Source: a virus. Taken from it: a stretch of 42,138 nucleotides of DNA. How positions within the stretch are numbered: the stretch's first letter is position 1; every line of letters begins with the position of its first letter. Position numbers and translations under genes: made by a program. Below are positions 41,908-42,138 of the stretch, one piece after another. Below the pieces are notes generated by a model. It had not been told where the DNA came from. It made no database searches and was given only the letters and a program-made list of their open reading frames with translations. The stretch lies in the IMG/VR virus record IMGVR_UViG_3300035659_000041, positions 1-42,138 of that record. One strand, 5' to 3'.

Positions 41908-42138
41908 TCATTTGGCCGATGAACGGCGATCGTAGCTGACCTTCGTGAGACAGCGCTGCTTGAGCAGGTAGACGAACTCCTCGTGCTTGTCGGCCACCCC
42001 TTGAAGGAGGTTGTCCGTGCCGTTCGAGAGCTGACCCTTCTGTTCCAACATCCCGTACACGCCGTTGAGTGCCGTGAGGAGGCGTGCCTCGCACGTGAGA
42101 CTCACGAGGGCGTAAGCGTCGGGGCTGGGATCCGTGAG
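41908..42138 (-). CDS. C-terminal part of an unidentified gene at the right edge
   Basis: This frame is open to the window edge, so about 76 residues are seen and the true start may lie outside. A GTG at 42105 could also start a 65-aa protein (VSLTCEARLLTALNGVYGML). The visible part is mostly helical and ends in a basic KVSYDRRSSAK. I recognise no family. It is the gene immediately upstream of the ATPase, and the two are separated by a structured 56-nt leader. Confidence 0.5.
   Translation of the reverse strand, partial: LTDPSPDAYALVSLTCEARLLTALNGVYGMLEQKGQLSNGTDNLLQGVADKHEEFVYLLKQRCLTKVSYDRRSSAK

Noticed and set aside
41858-42094. Upstream extension of the actin-like frame to 42094
   Set aside because: The added residues are Arg/Gly/Pro-rich and overlap the right-edge gene. 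The Shine-Dalgarno points to the ATG at 41851.
1-42138. Use of a recoded stop codon as in some huge phages
   Set aside because: TAA, TAG and TGA each end genes just before a properly placed start, and no gene needs an internal stop to be read through.
1-42138. Extracellular contractile injection system instead of a phage
   Set aside because: A tape measure with two chaperone-type genes and large fibre-type proteins fits a phage, and no AAA+ ATPase or toxin-type cargo gene is seen. Without the rest of the locus this is not absolute.
1-42138. CRISPR array, tRNA or insertion sequence
   Set aside because: No regularly spaced direct repeats, cloverleaf-like intergenic segment or transposase motif was seen, and intergenic space is too small for most of them.

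Overview
This window looks like the tail and baseplate module of a large contractile-tailed (myovirus) bacteriophage, either free or as a prophage. Every gene I can support is on the minus strand, so transcription runs from right to left. The 26 genes are packed with 1-4 nt overlaps or gaps of a few bases, broken by only three real leaders (41852-41907, 39010-39164, 31486-31671). TAA, TAG and TGA all end genes, so the genetic code looks standard for stops. No capsid, portal, terminase, replication, tRNA, CRISPR or transposon gene is visible. Spending 42 kb on the tail region alone implies a large parent genome. The host cannot be named from this sequence.

Layout in the direction of transcription. 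(1) 42138-39165: the end of an unidentified gene, an actin-fold ATPase, an unidentified beta-rich virion-type protein and a small FmdB-type zinc-ribbon protein. (2) 39009-34714: a giant tail sheath of 1431 aa. (3) 34700-32411: three unidentified genes inserted between sheath and tube, two of them with helix-turn-helix-like segments. (4) 32391-25531: tail tube, two candidate tail assembly chaperones and the tape measure. (5) 25527-16396: two tandem related tail proteins, one carrying a lysozyme-like domain, then a large hub, a gp5-like spike with OB fold and beta-helix, and a hydrophobic Gly/Ala-rich protein. (6) 16380-769: a 2101-aa modular protein, small linkers, a 713-aa protein with hydrophobic helices at both ends, a gp25-like wedge protein, a baseplate J/gp6-like protein and its distal partners. 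(7) 722-1: the start of an Ig/PKD-like fibre-type gene that leaves the window.

The order sheath, tube, chaperones, tape measure, murein hydrolase, hub, spike, gp25-like wedge, J-like wedge, fibre resembles that of SPO1/Twort-type myoviruses. Many products are far larger than their usual homologues because beta-rich or flagellin-IN-like modules have been added. Tube and sheath should form the contractile machine on a tape-measure-set core. The hub, spike and lysozyme-like protein should form the puncturing device, and the wedge proteins should link it to fibres.

The most interesting points are the decorated sheath, an IN-like module shared by sheath and wedge, a five-copy repeat in the 2101-aa protein, the duplicated hub-type domain, the actin-like ATPase heading the cluster, related leaders in front of the ATPase and first-chaperone genes (one hiding its ribosome binding site in a hairpin), and five in-frame stop-NNN-start junctions. 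All functional calls come from reading the sequence by eye; no database search was run.
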